This document shows positions 25,795 through 34,864 of a stretch of 64,000 nt of DNA, one piece after another. Each line of letters opens with the position of its first letter. Positions within the stretch are counted from its first letter, which is position 1. The stretch comes from Paenibacillus taiwanensis DSM 18679 (GTDB lineage: Bacteria; Bacillota; Bacilli; Paenibacillales; Paenibacillaceae), in NCBI RefSeq assembly GCF_000425125.1, contig NZ_KE384306.1:962356-1026355 (forward strand), given 5' to 3'. Below the pieces are notes generated by a model. That model did not search any database. It was given only the letters and a program-made list of their open reading frames with translations, and was not told the DNA's origin. The position numbers and the translations under genes are program-made.

Positions 25795-26943
25795 TTGTTT
25801 ATTCATAACCTTGAACTGACAAACGAACAAATCGAACAGCAAGCGGAATTTAAAGCTTTTGTTGATTCAGAAATCGTCCCTGTGGCAGGACAGATTGATC
25901 AAGAAGAAATGATGCCCGATTCTGTTCTGCAAAAAGTTATTGACCAAGGAAACTGGGGAGCAGCTTTGCCTGCTAAATATGGCGGGGCTAATATGGACTA
26001 CATTACTTATGGTTTGTGGAATGAAGAAATTGGTCGTGGGTGTGCAAGTTTACGGAATATTATTGGTGTGCAAGGCATGGTCACGTCGTCTATTATGCGG
26101 TGGGGATCACAAGACCAAAAGCAGCAATGGCTCCCAAGAATGAGTTCGGGGGAACTTAAGGTAGCCTTTGCGATTACGGAATCACAAGTTGGCAGTGATA
26201 TCAAAAACTTGCAAACGAAGGCGAAACGAGTAGGTGCTGAGTACATCATTAATGGTCAAAAAAAATGGATAACGTTTGCACAAAAAGCGGACGTGTTCTT
26301 GGTGTTTGCTCAATGTGAGGGTCAGGCTGTAGCTTTGTTAGTAGACCGAAATACACCAGGTCTAACCGTTCGTCCGATAACGGGCTTAATGGGCTTTAAA
26401 GGGTCGTTGTTAGCTGAGCTTATTTTTGAAGAATGCAAAGTGCCGGTCGATCATTTGATTGGTAAAGTCGGCTTCGGACTAGCACTCGTCGCTAATCACG
26501 GCTTGACGCATGGACGGTACAGTACAGCTTGGGGAGCCGTAGGTTTGGCACAGGGATGCTTGAATGCCAGCTTAAAATATGTGAACGAAAGAAAGCAATT
26601 TGACCATCGTTTAAAAGAGCATCAATTAATCCAGCAGATGATTGCTAATATGGTAACCGAGACAATCGCTGCGAGGCAATTATGTTTCCGTGCAGGCCAG
26701 TTATGGGACAAAAATGAAGTGAATGCTACGTTTGCGACTTCATTGGCAAAATATTTCTCTACCGTTCATGCTTTTAAAGCGGCAAAAGATGCCGTTCAAA
26801 TTCATGGCGCTAACGGTTGCAGCAGCGAATACCCGGTTGAAAGACATATGAGAGACGCCAAAGTGATGGAAATTGTAGAAGGCAGCACACAGATTCAACA
26901 GATGTTAATTGCGCAGGATGCCTTTAACCTATACCAAAATTGA
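25795..26943 (+). CDS. Acyl-CoA-dehydrogenase-like enzyme, candidate for aminomalonyl-ACP formation
   Basis: About 382 residues with the acyl-CoA dehydrogenase fold: AFAITESQVGSDIKNLQTKA and IINGQKKWITFAQKADVF (FAD and substrate site), HLIGKVGFGLALV, RKQFDHRLKEHQLIQQMIA and IHGANGCSSEYPVERHMRDA, with a final EIVEGSTQIQQMLIA. In zwittermicin-type clusters a homologue acts on a carrier-protein thioester, oxidising the aldehyde of 2-amino-3-oxopropionyl-ACP to aminomalonyl-ACP. The adjacent amino acid:carrier ligase supports this role. The proposed start is TTG 25795 (AAGAGG eight bases upstream); ATG 25729 lies inside loaP without a ribosome binding site. Confidence 0.85.
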   Translation: MFIHNLELTNEQIEQQAEFKAFVDSEIVPVAGQIDQEEMMPDSVLQKVIDQGNWGAALPAKYGGANMDYITYGLWNEEIGRGCASLRNIIGVQGMVTSSIMRWGSQDQKQQWLPRMSSGELKVAFAITESQVGSDIKNLQTKAKRVGAEYIINGQKKWITFAQKADVFLVFAQCEGQAVALLVDRNTPGLTVRPITGLMGFKGSLLAELIFEECKVPVDHLIGKVGFGLALVANHGLTHGRYSTAWGAVGLAQGCLNASLKYVNERKQFDHRLKEHQLIQQMIANMVTETIAARQLCFRAGQLWDKNEVNATFATSLAKYFSTVHAFKAAKDAVQIHGANGCSSEYPVERHMRDAKVMEIVEGSTQIQQMLIAQDAFNLYQN

Positions 26944-26990
26944 TCGGTGTTTACTCCCCATTTTGCTGAAGCGAAAGGATGCTTATAACT

Positions 26991-28202
26991 ATGGACGCTA
27001 ATCATTACATTGTGCTTGATAAGCCACTATCTATCAAACATGCCGAGGAACTCGAAAAAAGAATCTATTTTATATCGGCCAACATAAATCATTTTAAATT
27101 AATAACCGATGACACTAGCATTAAGGGAGTAGAGGTGAGTCTATTACCAGGAACCGATCCTCTCGAAATTAAAACGAAACTAACAACGGTAATCGACAAT
27201 GAGATTGCGCTGCAAAAGGTGTTACCTCCACGCGTCATTTGGAAATCTGATGAACATGAAACAACGTATCAAGAGGATCTCTTTGATAAGCTGCTCGAAA
27301 AAGAAATGGTGTTTGAAATGGGCGAGGGCCAAATTTGTTTTGGAGACAAGCTAATTTTCTTAATGGACACCTTGGATCAGTTCATCAAAGAGATGACAAT
27401 AACCCATTTTGGAGCGACGGAATATCGATATCCTACCTTAATTTCTACCAAGGCATTAGAGAAATGTGGATATTTTAAATCGTTCCCTCACTTTTTAATG
27501 TTTGTGACGAGGCTTCATAATGATATTGATACGTACCGTGAATTTCTGGACGATTATAAAACGAATAACGGAATCGGTTCTTATTTGTTGTCTTCCTGTC
27601 AAAATGTTGACTACTGCTTGCCTCCCACCATGTGCTACCACACCTACCATCAATTCCAAAATACCCAACACGGGGAAACACAAAATCGTGTCATCACCTC
27701 CAAAGGAAAATCATTTCGTTATGAATCCAAATATTATCGCACGCTGGAAAGACTATGGGACTTTTCTATTCGAGAAATTGTGTTTATGGGGTCAAAAGAT
27801 TTTGTGCTTGATAGTCGTCACAAATTTATGGAAGCCTCCTTTGCTCTTTTTCAAAAGTTGGGATTGGAAGGGCATTGCGAAGTTGCTAGTGATCCGTTTT
27901 TTTGCAGCGAGGATACGGCGGCTAAAATATTTAATCAAAGAATGCAAGAGCTCAAATACGAGCTTCGGTTAAAGGTGGCAGACGAAAGAACTATTGCAGC
28001 AGCTTCCTTTAATTTTCATGATCACTTCTTTGGTGAGCAATTTAATATAAGACGTGGTGAATCTGACTGGATGTCAACGGGGTGTGTCGGTTTTGGAATT
28101 GAAAGGTTAGCGTATGCCTTTATTAGTCAGCATGGGTTGGATGAACAAACATGGACAAGCATTTTATCAAATGGATATAAAGAAGCCGTTTTGGCGGACT
28201 AA
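26991..28202 (+). CDS. Amino acid:[carrier protein] ligase, seryl-tRNA-synthetase-like
   Basis: About 403 residues. The C-terminal two thirds match the class II synthetase core of aa:CP ligases: motif 2-like region RYESKYYRTLERLWDFSIRE, motif 3-like GCVGFGIERLAYAF, and metal-ligand positions in PPTMCYHTYH and STGCVGFG. No tRNA-binding arm is seen. Such ligases adenylate small amino acids (Ser, Gly, Ala) and load a free-standing carrier protein; the zwittermicin homologue loads serine. The expected partner is the 82-residue ACP at 42425. The start at 26991 has AAAGGA at longish spacing. Confidence 0.85.
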   Translation: MDANHYIVLDKPLSIKHAEELEKRIYFISANINHFKLITDDTSIKGVEVSLLPGTDPLEIKTKLTTVIDNEIALQKVLPPRVIWKSDEHETTYQEDLFDKLLEKEMVFEMGEGQICFGDKLIFLMDTLDQFIKEMTITHFGATEYRYPTLISTKALEKCGYFKSFPHFLMFVTRLHNDIDTYREFLDDYKTNNGIGSYLLSSCQNVDYCLPPTMCYHTYHQFQNTQHGETQNRVITSKGKSFRYESKYYRTLERLWDFSIREIVFMGSKDFVLDSRHKFMEASFALFQKLGLEGHCEVASDPFFCSEDTAAKIFNQRMQELKYELRLKVADERTIAAASFNFHDHFFGEQFNIRRGESDWMSTGCVGFGIERLAYAFISQHGLDEQTWTSILSNGYKEAVLAD

Positions 28203-28224
28203 ATCCAATAATATGGGGGACTAG

Positions 28225-29286
28225 ATGGAACAACAGCGCTTATTTCAAATTTTAGAACTTGACGGTACTTTAAGTGATAACAGTATGGTTATAAGCGAAA
28301 AGCTGGCCGTGGAGATGTACAAGCTGCTTGTGTTAAATCGAGTTTTTGATCGTAAGCTAGTGAACATGCAAAGAAAAGGCCAAATTGGTACGTATGCTTC
28401 CTTCGAGGGGCAGGAGGCCAGTCAAGTTGGAAGTGCGATGGCGCTTTTGCCGCAGGATTGGATGTTTCCTACCTATCGGGATCATGCAGCGATGCTAACG
28501 TTTGGTTATGAGATGGTCAAAATTATATGGTATTGGATGGGGAGAATCGAGGGCTGCATGCCACCGAATAACCGCAACATTCTTCCTCCTTACGTGCCGA
28601 TTGCTACGCAAATTCCGCAAGCAGCAGGGGCGGCATGGGCTAGCAAATATAAGAATGAAGGTGCTTGCTCCATCGCTTACTTTGGTGACGGGGCTACCTC
28701 TGAAGGGGATTTTCATGAGGGGTTAAATATGGCCTCTGTATTTAAGGCACCCGTAGTATTTTTCTGTCAAAATAATGGTTATGCCATTAGTGTACCGTTT
28801 TCACGCCAAACGGCAAGTGAGACTGTTGCTCAAAAGGCGATTGCTTACAATATGAATTGTGTTCGTGTTGATGGCAATGATGTGTTTGCTGTCTATGTAA
28901 CGACCAAAAACGCTCTGGAAGCCGCCAGAAGCGGCAAAGGGCCGACTTTAATTGAGGCGGTAACTTATCGTTATGGGCCCCATACAACTGCTGATGACCC
29001 AAGCCGCTACCGGAGTGCGGAGGAAAGTGAAACATGGAAACTACGAGACCCTCTATTACGGTTAGAAGCTTATTTACGCAAACAAAACGTATTGGATCAG
29101 GACACGCAAGAAATGATTCATATAGAAGCAGATCGATTAGTGAATGATGGCATTCAATATGCGCTTAATGTTCCAAAGCCTGATCCCAGCATCATGTTTA
29201 AGCATGTGCTCTCTGAAAAACCGTGGAACATTCAAGAACAGGAGAGCAGCTTTAATAGCTTTATGGAACGTTATCATCACCAATAG
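28225..29286 (+). CDS. 2-Oxoacid dehydrogenase E1 component, alpha subunit
   Basis: A 353-residue thiamine diphosphate enzyme subunit. The TPP/Mg motif is FGDGATSEGDFHEGLNMASV (GDG...N about 30 residues on: QNNGYAISVP). The substrate-side HTTADDPSRYR segment matches branched-chain oxoacid dehydrogenase E1 alpha. It would decarboxylate a 2-oxo acid and pass the acyl group to the lipoyl arm of E2. It forms a tight block with E1 beta and E2 (about 20- and 6-base gaps). Location inside the cluster suggests supply of an acyl starter rather than catabolism. Confidence 0.92.
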   Translation: MEQQRLFQILELDGTLSDNSMVISEKLAVEMYKLLVLNRVFDRKLVNMQRKGQIGTYASFEGQEASQVGSAMALLPQDWMFPTYRDHAAMLTFGYEMVKIIWYWMGRIEGCMPPNNRNILPPYVPIATQIPQAAGAAWASKYKNEGACSIAYFGDGATSEGDFHEGLNMASVFKAPVVFFCQNNGYAISVPFSRQTASETVAQKAIAYNMNCVRVDGNDVFAVYVTTKNALEAARSGKGPTLIEAVTYRYGPHTTADDPSRYRSAEESETWKLRDPLLRLEAYLRKQNVLDQDTQEMIHIEADRLVNDGIQYALNVPKPDPSIMFKHVLSEKPWNIQEQESSFNSFMERYHHQ

Positions 29287-29306
29287 ATGTTACGGAGGGG
29301 CTTGGT

Positions 29307-30299
29307 ATGCAAAGAGATTTAACCGTCGTTCAGGCGTTAAATGAAGCCTTGGATTTGTTATTAACTGAGGATGATAAGATTCTTTTATTGGGGCAGGACA
29401 TCGGTAAAAATGGCGGGGTGTTCCGCGTTACCGAGAACTTGTTTAATAAGTTTGGCGATCATCGAGTAGTGGACACGCCCTTGTCTGAGGCAGGTATTGT
29501 AGGTTGTGCCATTGGCTTGGCGTTGAACGGACTTAAACCTATTGTCGAAATCGAATTTTTTGGATTTATTTATCCAGCCCTAGAACAAATTTTGTCTCAT
29601 CTGTCCAGACTACGTATGCGAACACAAGGCAAATATGAAGTTCCGTTAATTATACGAGCCCCTTATGGTGCTGGTGTTCGTGCACCTGAGCTGCATTCGG
29701 AAAGTATTGAATCCTTGTTTTTTCAATCCCCAGGGGTGAAAGTGGTTATACCTAGCAACCCCTATGATGCTAAAGGTTTGCTCATCGCGGCGTCAGAGGG
29801 CCATGATCCTGTCATTTTCCTGGAGCCTATGAGAATTTATCGCAGCATGCGTCACCCCGTTCCACAACATCGGTATACGGTTCCCCTTGGGAAGGCAAAC
29901 GTGATCAAGGAAGGGAAAGATATTTCGATCATTTGCTGGGGCGCTATGGTATGGAATGTAATCAAAGCTGCTGACCAGTTGGAGAATACTCAAGGTATTT
30001 CTGTGGAAATTATAGATTTGCGTACGCTGTATCCGTTTGATATGGACACAATCAAGGAATCGATTCGTAAGACGCAGCGGGCTGTCATCGTTCATGAGGC
30101 CCCATTAACGGGTGGTGTAGGCGCTGAACTTGCTGCTGTAATTCATGATCGTATGTTTGGTGAATTAAAATCACCTGTAAAACGTATTACGGGATTTGAT
30201 GTGCCCGTTCCGCAATTTTCCATCGAAGATTACTACCTCCCTTCATCAGACAGAATTATCCACGAAATCAATCAAATGTTAGTTTCTATAAAGAGGTGA
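29307..30299 (+). CDS. 2-Oxoacid dehydrogenase E1 component, beta subunit
   Basis: A 330-residue partner of E1 alpha. It has LTVVQALNEALDLLL, LLGQDIGKNGGVFRVT, VDTPLSEAGIVGCAIGLAL and the C-terminal transketolase domain with VEIIDLRTLYPFDMDTI and VHEAPLTGGVGAELAAVI. All are standard for the E1 beta subunits of branched-chain or acetoin/pyruvate complexes. GGAGGGG precedes the start. With E1 alpha it forms the heterotetrameric decarboxylase. Confidence 0.93.
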   Translation: MQRDLTVVQALNEALDLLLTEDDKILLLGQDIGKNGGVFRVTENLFNKFGDHRVVDTPLSEAGIVGCAIGLALNGLKPIVEIEFFGFIYPALEQILSHLSRLRMRTQGKYEVPLIIRAPYGAGVRAPELHSESIESLFFQSPGVKVVIPSNPYDAKGLLIAASEGHDPVIFLEPMRIYRSMRHPVPQHRYTVPLGKANVIKEGKDISIICWGAMVWNVIKAADQLENTQGISVEIIDLRTLYPFDMDTIKESIRKTQRAVIVHEAPLTGGVGAELAAVIHDRMFGELKSPVKRITGFDVPVPQFSIEDYYLPSSDRIIHEINQMLVSIKR

Positions 30300-30305
30300 G
30301 CGGAT

Positions 30306-31358
30306 ATGAAATATGAATTCTTTTTTCCTGAGCTTGGTGAAGGATTAATTGAAGGGTTTATCGTTGCGTATATGGTCAAAGAAGGAGAGCATGTAGTTGA
30401 AGATCAACCGCTTGTCGAAGTTCAGACGGATAAGGTAACCACTGTGCTCCCTTCGCCGGTAGCAGGGATAATTGGAAAACTGCCTTATAGTCCGGGGGAT
30501 ATCGTCACCATTAACGATGTGATCATCGTCATTGATCAGGGGAAGGGGGAAGCATCAGACGGGTGGAATCAGGACTGGCTGAATCTGGATACGCCTAAAG
30601 AGAAGAAGCATTCATGGAATGATTTTGGTATTAATCTCGGTGCTTATCCGAGTGTAGAATCGGACCATAATAACGATGATACGATTGTAACATTAACCTC
30701 CATGCGTAAAGAAATAGCAAACATCGTAACAAAGTCGTTTCAAACCATTCCTCATGTCACCGCTTATGCAGAAGCGGACATCACAAATTTACTGCTGCAC
30801 AAGGCACAATTAAAGCAGGAACAGGGCTTAAACGTGACCTTGACACCCATCTTTGTTAAAGCACTATCGCAGGCACTGAACGAGCACCCGTTATTTAACT
30901 CCAATGAGTTCAATGGCGCCTTAAAACGATTCACCTCTCATAATATCGGAATTGCAGTCGATACGAACGATGGTGTCGTTATTCCGAATGTTAAACAGGT
31001 CAATGAGAAAACGGTTGATCAATTAGCAGATGAGATTAACGAACTTATCGAAAGAGCCAGATTAAAGAAACTGTTATTTACCGATACACGTGAGGGGACC
31101 ATTACGATAAGTAATGTAGGTGCCATTGGGGGAGGCTTTGCTACACCTATTATTTTTTATCCCCAAGTTGCTATTGTTGCCTTATATCGTGCAGATAAGA
31201 AAGTTGTCGTTACGGAACACGACGAGCTTGTCATTAGAAAAATGCTGCCTATCACGTTAACTTTTGATCATCGTTTTTTTGATGGGGCGGACGGGTTACG
31301 GTTTATAAATACGTTTAAAAGTAATCTGGAGCTTCATTATGAACAATATTTTGCTTAA
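30306..31358 (+). CDS. Short E2 acyltransferase without the peripheral subunit-binding domain
   Basis: A 350-residue protein. The lipoyl domain (1-80) starts YEFFFPELGEGLIEGFIVAY with the lipoylated Lys in VQTDKVTT. The catalytic domain (about 120-350) ends TLTFDHRFFDGADGLRF with the active His and Asp. Standard E2 proteins have about 400-430 residues and carry a ~35-residue subunit-binding domain between the two parts to hold E1 and E3. Here only an Asp/Asn/Trp-rich linker of ~40 residues lies between them and no such domain is recognisable. No E3 gene is in the cluster. This suggests a dedicated, perhaps non-oxidative, acyl transfer. Confidence 0.9.
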   Translation: MKYEFFFPELGEGLIEGFIVAYMVKEGEHVVEDQPLVEVQTDKVTTVLPSPVAGIIGKLPYSPGDIVTINDVIIVIDQGKGEASDGWNQDWLNLDTPKEKKHSWNDFGINLGAYPSVESDHNNDDTIVTLTSMRKEIANIVTKSFQTIPHVTAYAEADITNLLLHKAQLKQEQGLNVTLTPIFVKALSQALNEHPLFNSNEFNGALKRFTSHNIGIAVDTNDGVVIPNVKQVNEKTVDQLADEINELIERARLKKLLFTDTREGTITISNVGAIGGGFATPIIFYPQVAIVALYRADKKVVVTEHDELVIRKMLPITLTFDHRFFDGADGLRFINTFKSNLELHYEQYFA

Positions 31359-31448
31359 CGCCGCAATCACAGCTTGAAGTCTAAATCCTCGATAAGTGAA
31401 TATTATTGATAGATAACAATACGATGAATTCATTTCCCTTCTAAGAAA

Positions 31449-31473
31449 GCCTGAGGGTGTACCTCCCTCGGGC
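31449..31473 (+). terminator. GC-rich hairpin after the E2 gene
   Basis: GCCTGAGGG (31449-31457) pairs with CCCTCGGGC (31465-31473), one G-U pair, 7-base loop. It lacks a T-tract, so it may be a pause site, an RNA-end protector or a protein-binding hairpin rather than an intrinsic terminator. Confidence 0.4.
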
Positions 31474-31601
31474 AGCCTACCTGATATTACGAACTTCTGG
31501 AATCATACTAGCAACCTACTGTATAAATTGAACCTATCGGACTTACTCCTTCGCACATGAGACCGGAAAGGGATTGTTGCTGTGCGGGTTCAACGATGCA
31601 G

Positions 31602-31630
31602 TTGGCACTTCATAAACAAAAGCGTACAAG
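31602..31630 (+). promoter_or_regulatory. Possible internal sigma-A promoter
   Basis: TTGGCA (31602-31607), 17-base spacer, TACAAG (31625-31630). The -35 matches consensus at five of six bases, the -10 at four. It would drive the ABC exporter genes separately from the main promoter. Confidence 0.3.
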
Positions 31631-31713
31631 TTCGATTCGAATGTAATGATAGGTTTAATAAGAGGAATCGAAAGAAGCGCAAGTTTATAATACACAACGA
31701 GGAGATGTAAGCA

Positions 31714-32418
31714 GTGAAAAAGCTGATCGAATTTAAAAACGTAACAAAAGAATACAAAGTAGGGGAAGTGACAATCAAAGCGCTTGCCGGAGTTGATTTT
31801 TCCATTTCTGAAGGAGAATTTGTCGTCGTATTGGGTGCTAGTGGTGCTGGTAAAAGTACGATTTTGAATATACTTGGTGGTATGGATACAGCTAGTACAG
31901 GGCAAGTGATCGTTGGTGATCAAGAAATTACAAAGTTTAATGAAAAAAAGCTAACCGAATATCGCGGCGAAAAGATCGGCTTTGTATTTCAATTTTACAA
32001 CTTGATTCCTAATTTAAATGCACTCGAAAATGTTGAGTTTGCGACAGAAGTTTGTAAAAATCATTTGGACGCTAAAGACATTTTGTATAAGGTTGGATTA
32101 AAGGAACGTATCAAAAACTTCCCTTCCCAGCTGTCTGGTGGTGAGCAGCAACGTGTTGCGATCGCAAGAGCAGTTGCCAAAAATCCGCTGCTTTTACTAT
32201 GTGATGAGCCCACGGGGGCGTTAGATTATGTAACAGGGAAGGCCGTCTTAAAGCTGCTTCAAGATTTGAACAAGGAAACGAAAAAATGCGTTGTGTTGGT
32301 CACACACAACACTGCGATTGCGCTTATGGCTGATAAAGTTATAAAGGTGAAAAGCGGAGTGATCGAAAGTGTGACCATCAACCATAACAAACAGAATGTT
32401 GAAGGGATCGAGTGGTAA
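31714..32418 (+). CDS. ABC transporter ATPase of the exporter pair
   Basis: A 234-residue ATPase with a GTG start behind GAGGAG. Walker [13 protein letters not shown]-loop [16 protein letters not shown], signature [16 protein letters not shown], Walker [14 protein letters not shown]-loop VLVTHNTA. It belongs to the MacB/LolD group that powers FtsX-type permeases. It overlaps or abuts the permease gene, so both should form one exporter, probably for product export or self-protection. Confidence 0.93.
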   Translation: MKKLIEFKNVTKEYKVGEVTIKALAGVDFSISEGEFVVVLGASGAGKSTILNILGGMDTASTGQVIVGDQEITKFNEKKLTEYRGEKIGFVFQFYNLIPNLNALENVEFATEVCKNHLDAKDILYKVGLKERIKNFPSQLSGGEQQRVAIARAVAKNPLLLLCDEPTGALDYVTGKAVLKLLQDLNKETKKCVVLVTHNTAIALMADKVIKVKSGVIESVTINHNKQNVEGIEW

Positions 32419-32420
32419 TT

Positions 32421-34745
32421 ATGAAGTTATTTTTAAAGTTGCTAAGAGATATTAAACTATCGATCGGACAATTTATCGCGTTTGTGTTGGTTATCGCAGT
32501 AGGCGCATTTTTCTACGCAGGGCTAATCACGTTAAGCGATAATCTTAGCGCTTATACGAAAACGTATTATAAAGAACACAATTTGAGTGACCTGAATGTG
32601 TATTACACTCAAATTTCGAAGCAGGATGTTGCTAAACTAAGCCAGATCCAAGGTATTAATAAAATCGAAGAACGGTATACCTTGGATGCAACGCAAATTT
32701 TTACGGACATGAAGGCTGCCTTAAAGCTACATTCGATCCCTGAAAATAATCAAATTAATACGCCAGCGATTATGGCAGGTCAGCTTCCGACTCAAAAAGA
32801 TGAAATCCTGCTCGATTTTAATTATGCCCAAGAGCATAACTTCAAAGTTGGAGATCAAATCGAATTAACTGTAAATGACAGAAACAAGACGTTTGTGATC
32901 CGTGGTTTGGCGATGAACGTGGAATATGTCAAAAAGAACGTAACTCAAAACCATAAATCGTCCGGATTTGCTTATATATTGGAAGCAGCACTGCCTGAAA
33001 TTGTAGGTGGTCTGTATTACAATGAAATTTTGATTGATGCTAAAGATGGTTATGACATTGACCAAGTGGGTCAAGCGGTTGAAGCCCAATCGAAAGGACT
33101 CTCCTATTTAAACCAAGTTAGTAAGGAGCGTTCATTTAGCTATTCCCAAACGCAACAAACCATCTACAACAATAAAATGATGAGCACGATTATTCCACTC
33201 GTTCTTTTTATAATCGAAGCCATTATTTTATTCCTAACGATGTCCCGCATCATTGATTCACAAAGAAGTCAAGTAGGCACCATGAAGGCATTAGGTGTCA
33301 AAAATAGAAGTATCATGTTTCATTACATGGGATACCCTGTGCTAGCAGGCATTGCAGGTTCTGTTCTAGGTTACATTATAGCCGCTAGTGTCTTTATTCC
33401 AATGATCGTTGCCCGGGGTGCAAAATCCTCCTCGTTACCTGACATTACTTACCCACTATCTATACCTTCTGTGTTAATATCCATCTTTTTCTCAAGTGTG
33501 TTCGGCATCATAGCTTGTTATTTAAGTGCCAGACCTATTTTACAGGAACGTGCAGCTATGGCGATGCGTCCTAAACCACCTAAAAAAATAAAGAAGTTAC
33601 TTTTAGAGAGAATCCCTGGATTTTGGAGTCGTATTTCTTACAGCTACAAAATCATTTTGAAAAATATATTTTTAAATAAATCAAAAGCGCTAGCAAGCTC
33701 TGTAGGTGTGGTGTTAAGCACTGCTTTGTTAATTACCGCTTTTGGTACTCAAATGGGATTGGTTCAAGTAGCAGAGCAAATTGAGAAGGTAAACACTTAC
33801 GACTTAAAAGTTGACTATAAGGCAGGATCAGCACCGGATGCCACACAACTACCTGCTGGCATTAGCAACAGTTATTATTTATCCACCTTGCCGGTGGAAT
33901 TTATTAAAGGAGACACTAACAAAAATGCATCGTTAGTCGTGACAGAGAAAGACAATGATCTCATTTTGTTTATGGATGAAAATGAGAAGCAAATTGCGTT
34001 GGATGACAATGGTGTGCTCGTCCCTAAATCGTATGCAGACCAATATAAAATCGTTGAAGGAGATAACATTACGCTCAAGTTCACCGATCCGGTGTTAGCT
34101 AATAAAACGGTCGAAATGAAAGTACTGCACATTTCCACCCAATATTCAAACCCATTGTTTTATAGTACACCAACATATCTAAAGAGCTTTGGCATTGATT
34201 ACACACCTTCAACACTATTAGTGAAAGTTGATAATACAAACGATGCTTCAACCATTCGCAGTATGTTTGAACAAGACAAACAAGTAGAAAAGGTTGAAGA
34301 TAGAAAAGATTTAAAAAAATCAGCTGAATACACGTTAAAGCAAAATAGTTTTGTGTTTATTATGTTTATCGTTTGTGCCGTGGTGCTTTCCTTTGGTACC
34401 ATTTACACGATTTCGTCCATTAACATTTATGAAAGAAACCGTGAGCTGGCAACTTTGAAAGTATTAGGCTATCCGAAAAATAAAATAAACCGGCTCATCT
34501 TTTTTGAAAATATTATATTGACCACATTTGCGGTCATTGTAGCGTTACCACTTGGTGTTTATATGTTTACCGTGGCGGGCAAGGCAATGGCAAGTGCCCA
34601 TCAGCAAATCCCGAATCAAATTAATTTTTCGGTTATGCTGCTATCTGTTGCGATTGCATTTTTACTCACGATCCTTTCTAACTTACTGCTTCGGAGAAAA
34701 GTGTCACAAATTAATATGATTGAATCTTTGAAAAGCATAGAGTAA
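32421..34745 (+). CDS. FtsX-family ABC permease of the cluster exporter
   Basis: About 774 residues. A first helix (IGQFIAFVLVIAVGAFFYAGL) precedes a ~200-residue extracellular domain, then three helices with QRSQVGTMKALGVKNRSIM, a further helix near 420-445, a second extracellular domain, and three final helices with NRELATLKVLGYPKNKI. It has two FtsX domains and no fused ATPase. ATG 32421 is chosen as the start; a GTG at 32412 that overlaps the ATPase stop is an alternative. A strong terminator follows. Confidence 0.9.
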   Translation: MKLFLKLLRDIKLSIGQFIAFVLVIAVGAFFYAGLITLSDNLSAYTKTYYKEHNLSDLNVYYTQISKQDVAKLSQIQGINKIEERYTLDATQIFTDMKAALKLHSIPENNQINTPAIMAGQLPTQKDEILLDFNYAQEHNFKVGDQIELTVNDRNKTFVIRGLAMNVEYVKKNVTQNHKSSGFAYILEAALPEIVGGLYYNEILIDAKDGYDIDQVGQAVEAQSKGLSYLNQVSKERSFSYSQTQQTIYNNKMMSTIIPLVLFIIEAIILFLTMSRIIDSQRSQVGTMKALGVKNRSIMFHYMGYPVLAGIAGSVLGYIIAASVFIPMIVARGAKSSSLPDITYPLSIPSVLISIFFSSVFGIIACYLSARPILQERAAMAMRPKPPKKIKKLLLERIPGFWSRISYSYKIILKNIFLNKSKALASSVGVVLSTALLITAFGTQMGLVQVAEQIEKVNTYDLKVDYKAGSAPDATQLPAGISNSYYLSTLPVEFIKGDTNKNASLVVTEKDNDLILFMDENEKQIALDDNGVLVPKSYADQYKIVEGDNITLKFTDPVLANKTVEMKVLHISTQYSNPLFYSTPTYLKSFGIDYTPSTLLVKVDNTNDASTIRSMFEQDKQVEKVEDRKDLKKSAEYTLKQNSFVFIMFIVCAVVLSFGTIYTISSINIYERNRELATLKVLGYPKNKINRLIFFENIILTTFAVIVALPLGVYMFTVAGKAMASAHQQIPNQINFSVMLLSVAIAFLLTILSNLLLRRKVSQINMIESLKSIE

Positions 34746-34748
34746 TGG

Positions 34749-34788
34749 AAAAACAACCTTAAGTTCTTTTGAACTTAAGGTTGTTTTT
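34749..34788. terminator. Perfect 18-bp intrinsic terminator inside the cluster
   Basis: Arms 34749-34766 and 34771-34788 are perfectly complementary (A-run plus ACAACCTTAAGTTC and its complement), with a TTTT loop and a terminal T-run. It lies four bases after the permease stop and 77 bases before the first PKS gene, with no strong promoter between. Transcripts reaching the PKS must either read through it or start in the short gap. Confidence 0.9.
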
Positions 34789-34864
34789 ATAAATGAAAGA
34801 GTAACAAGGGATGACACACGAAACAGCATTATAAGGAATCGTTACTTTAAGGAGATGAGAAAAG

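Larger units (their letters stand above)
31359..31713. other. Intergenic region between the E1/E2 block and the ABC exporter
   Basis: 355 bases. It holds a 9-bp hairpin (31449-31473) and a possible promoter (31602-31630). A perfect TATAAT at 31686-31691, close to the ribosome binding site of the ATPase gene, lacks a -35. No gene is seen. Confidence 0.5.
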
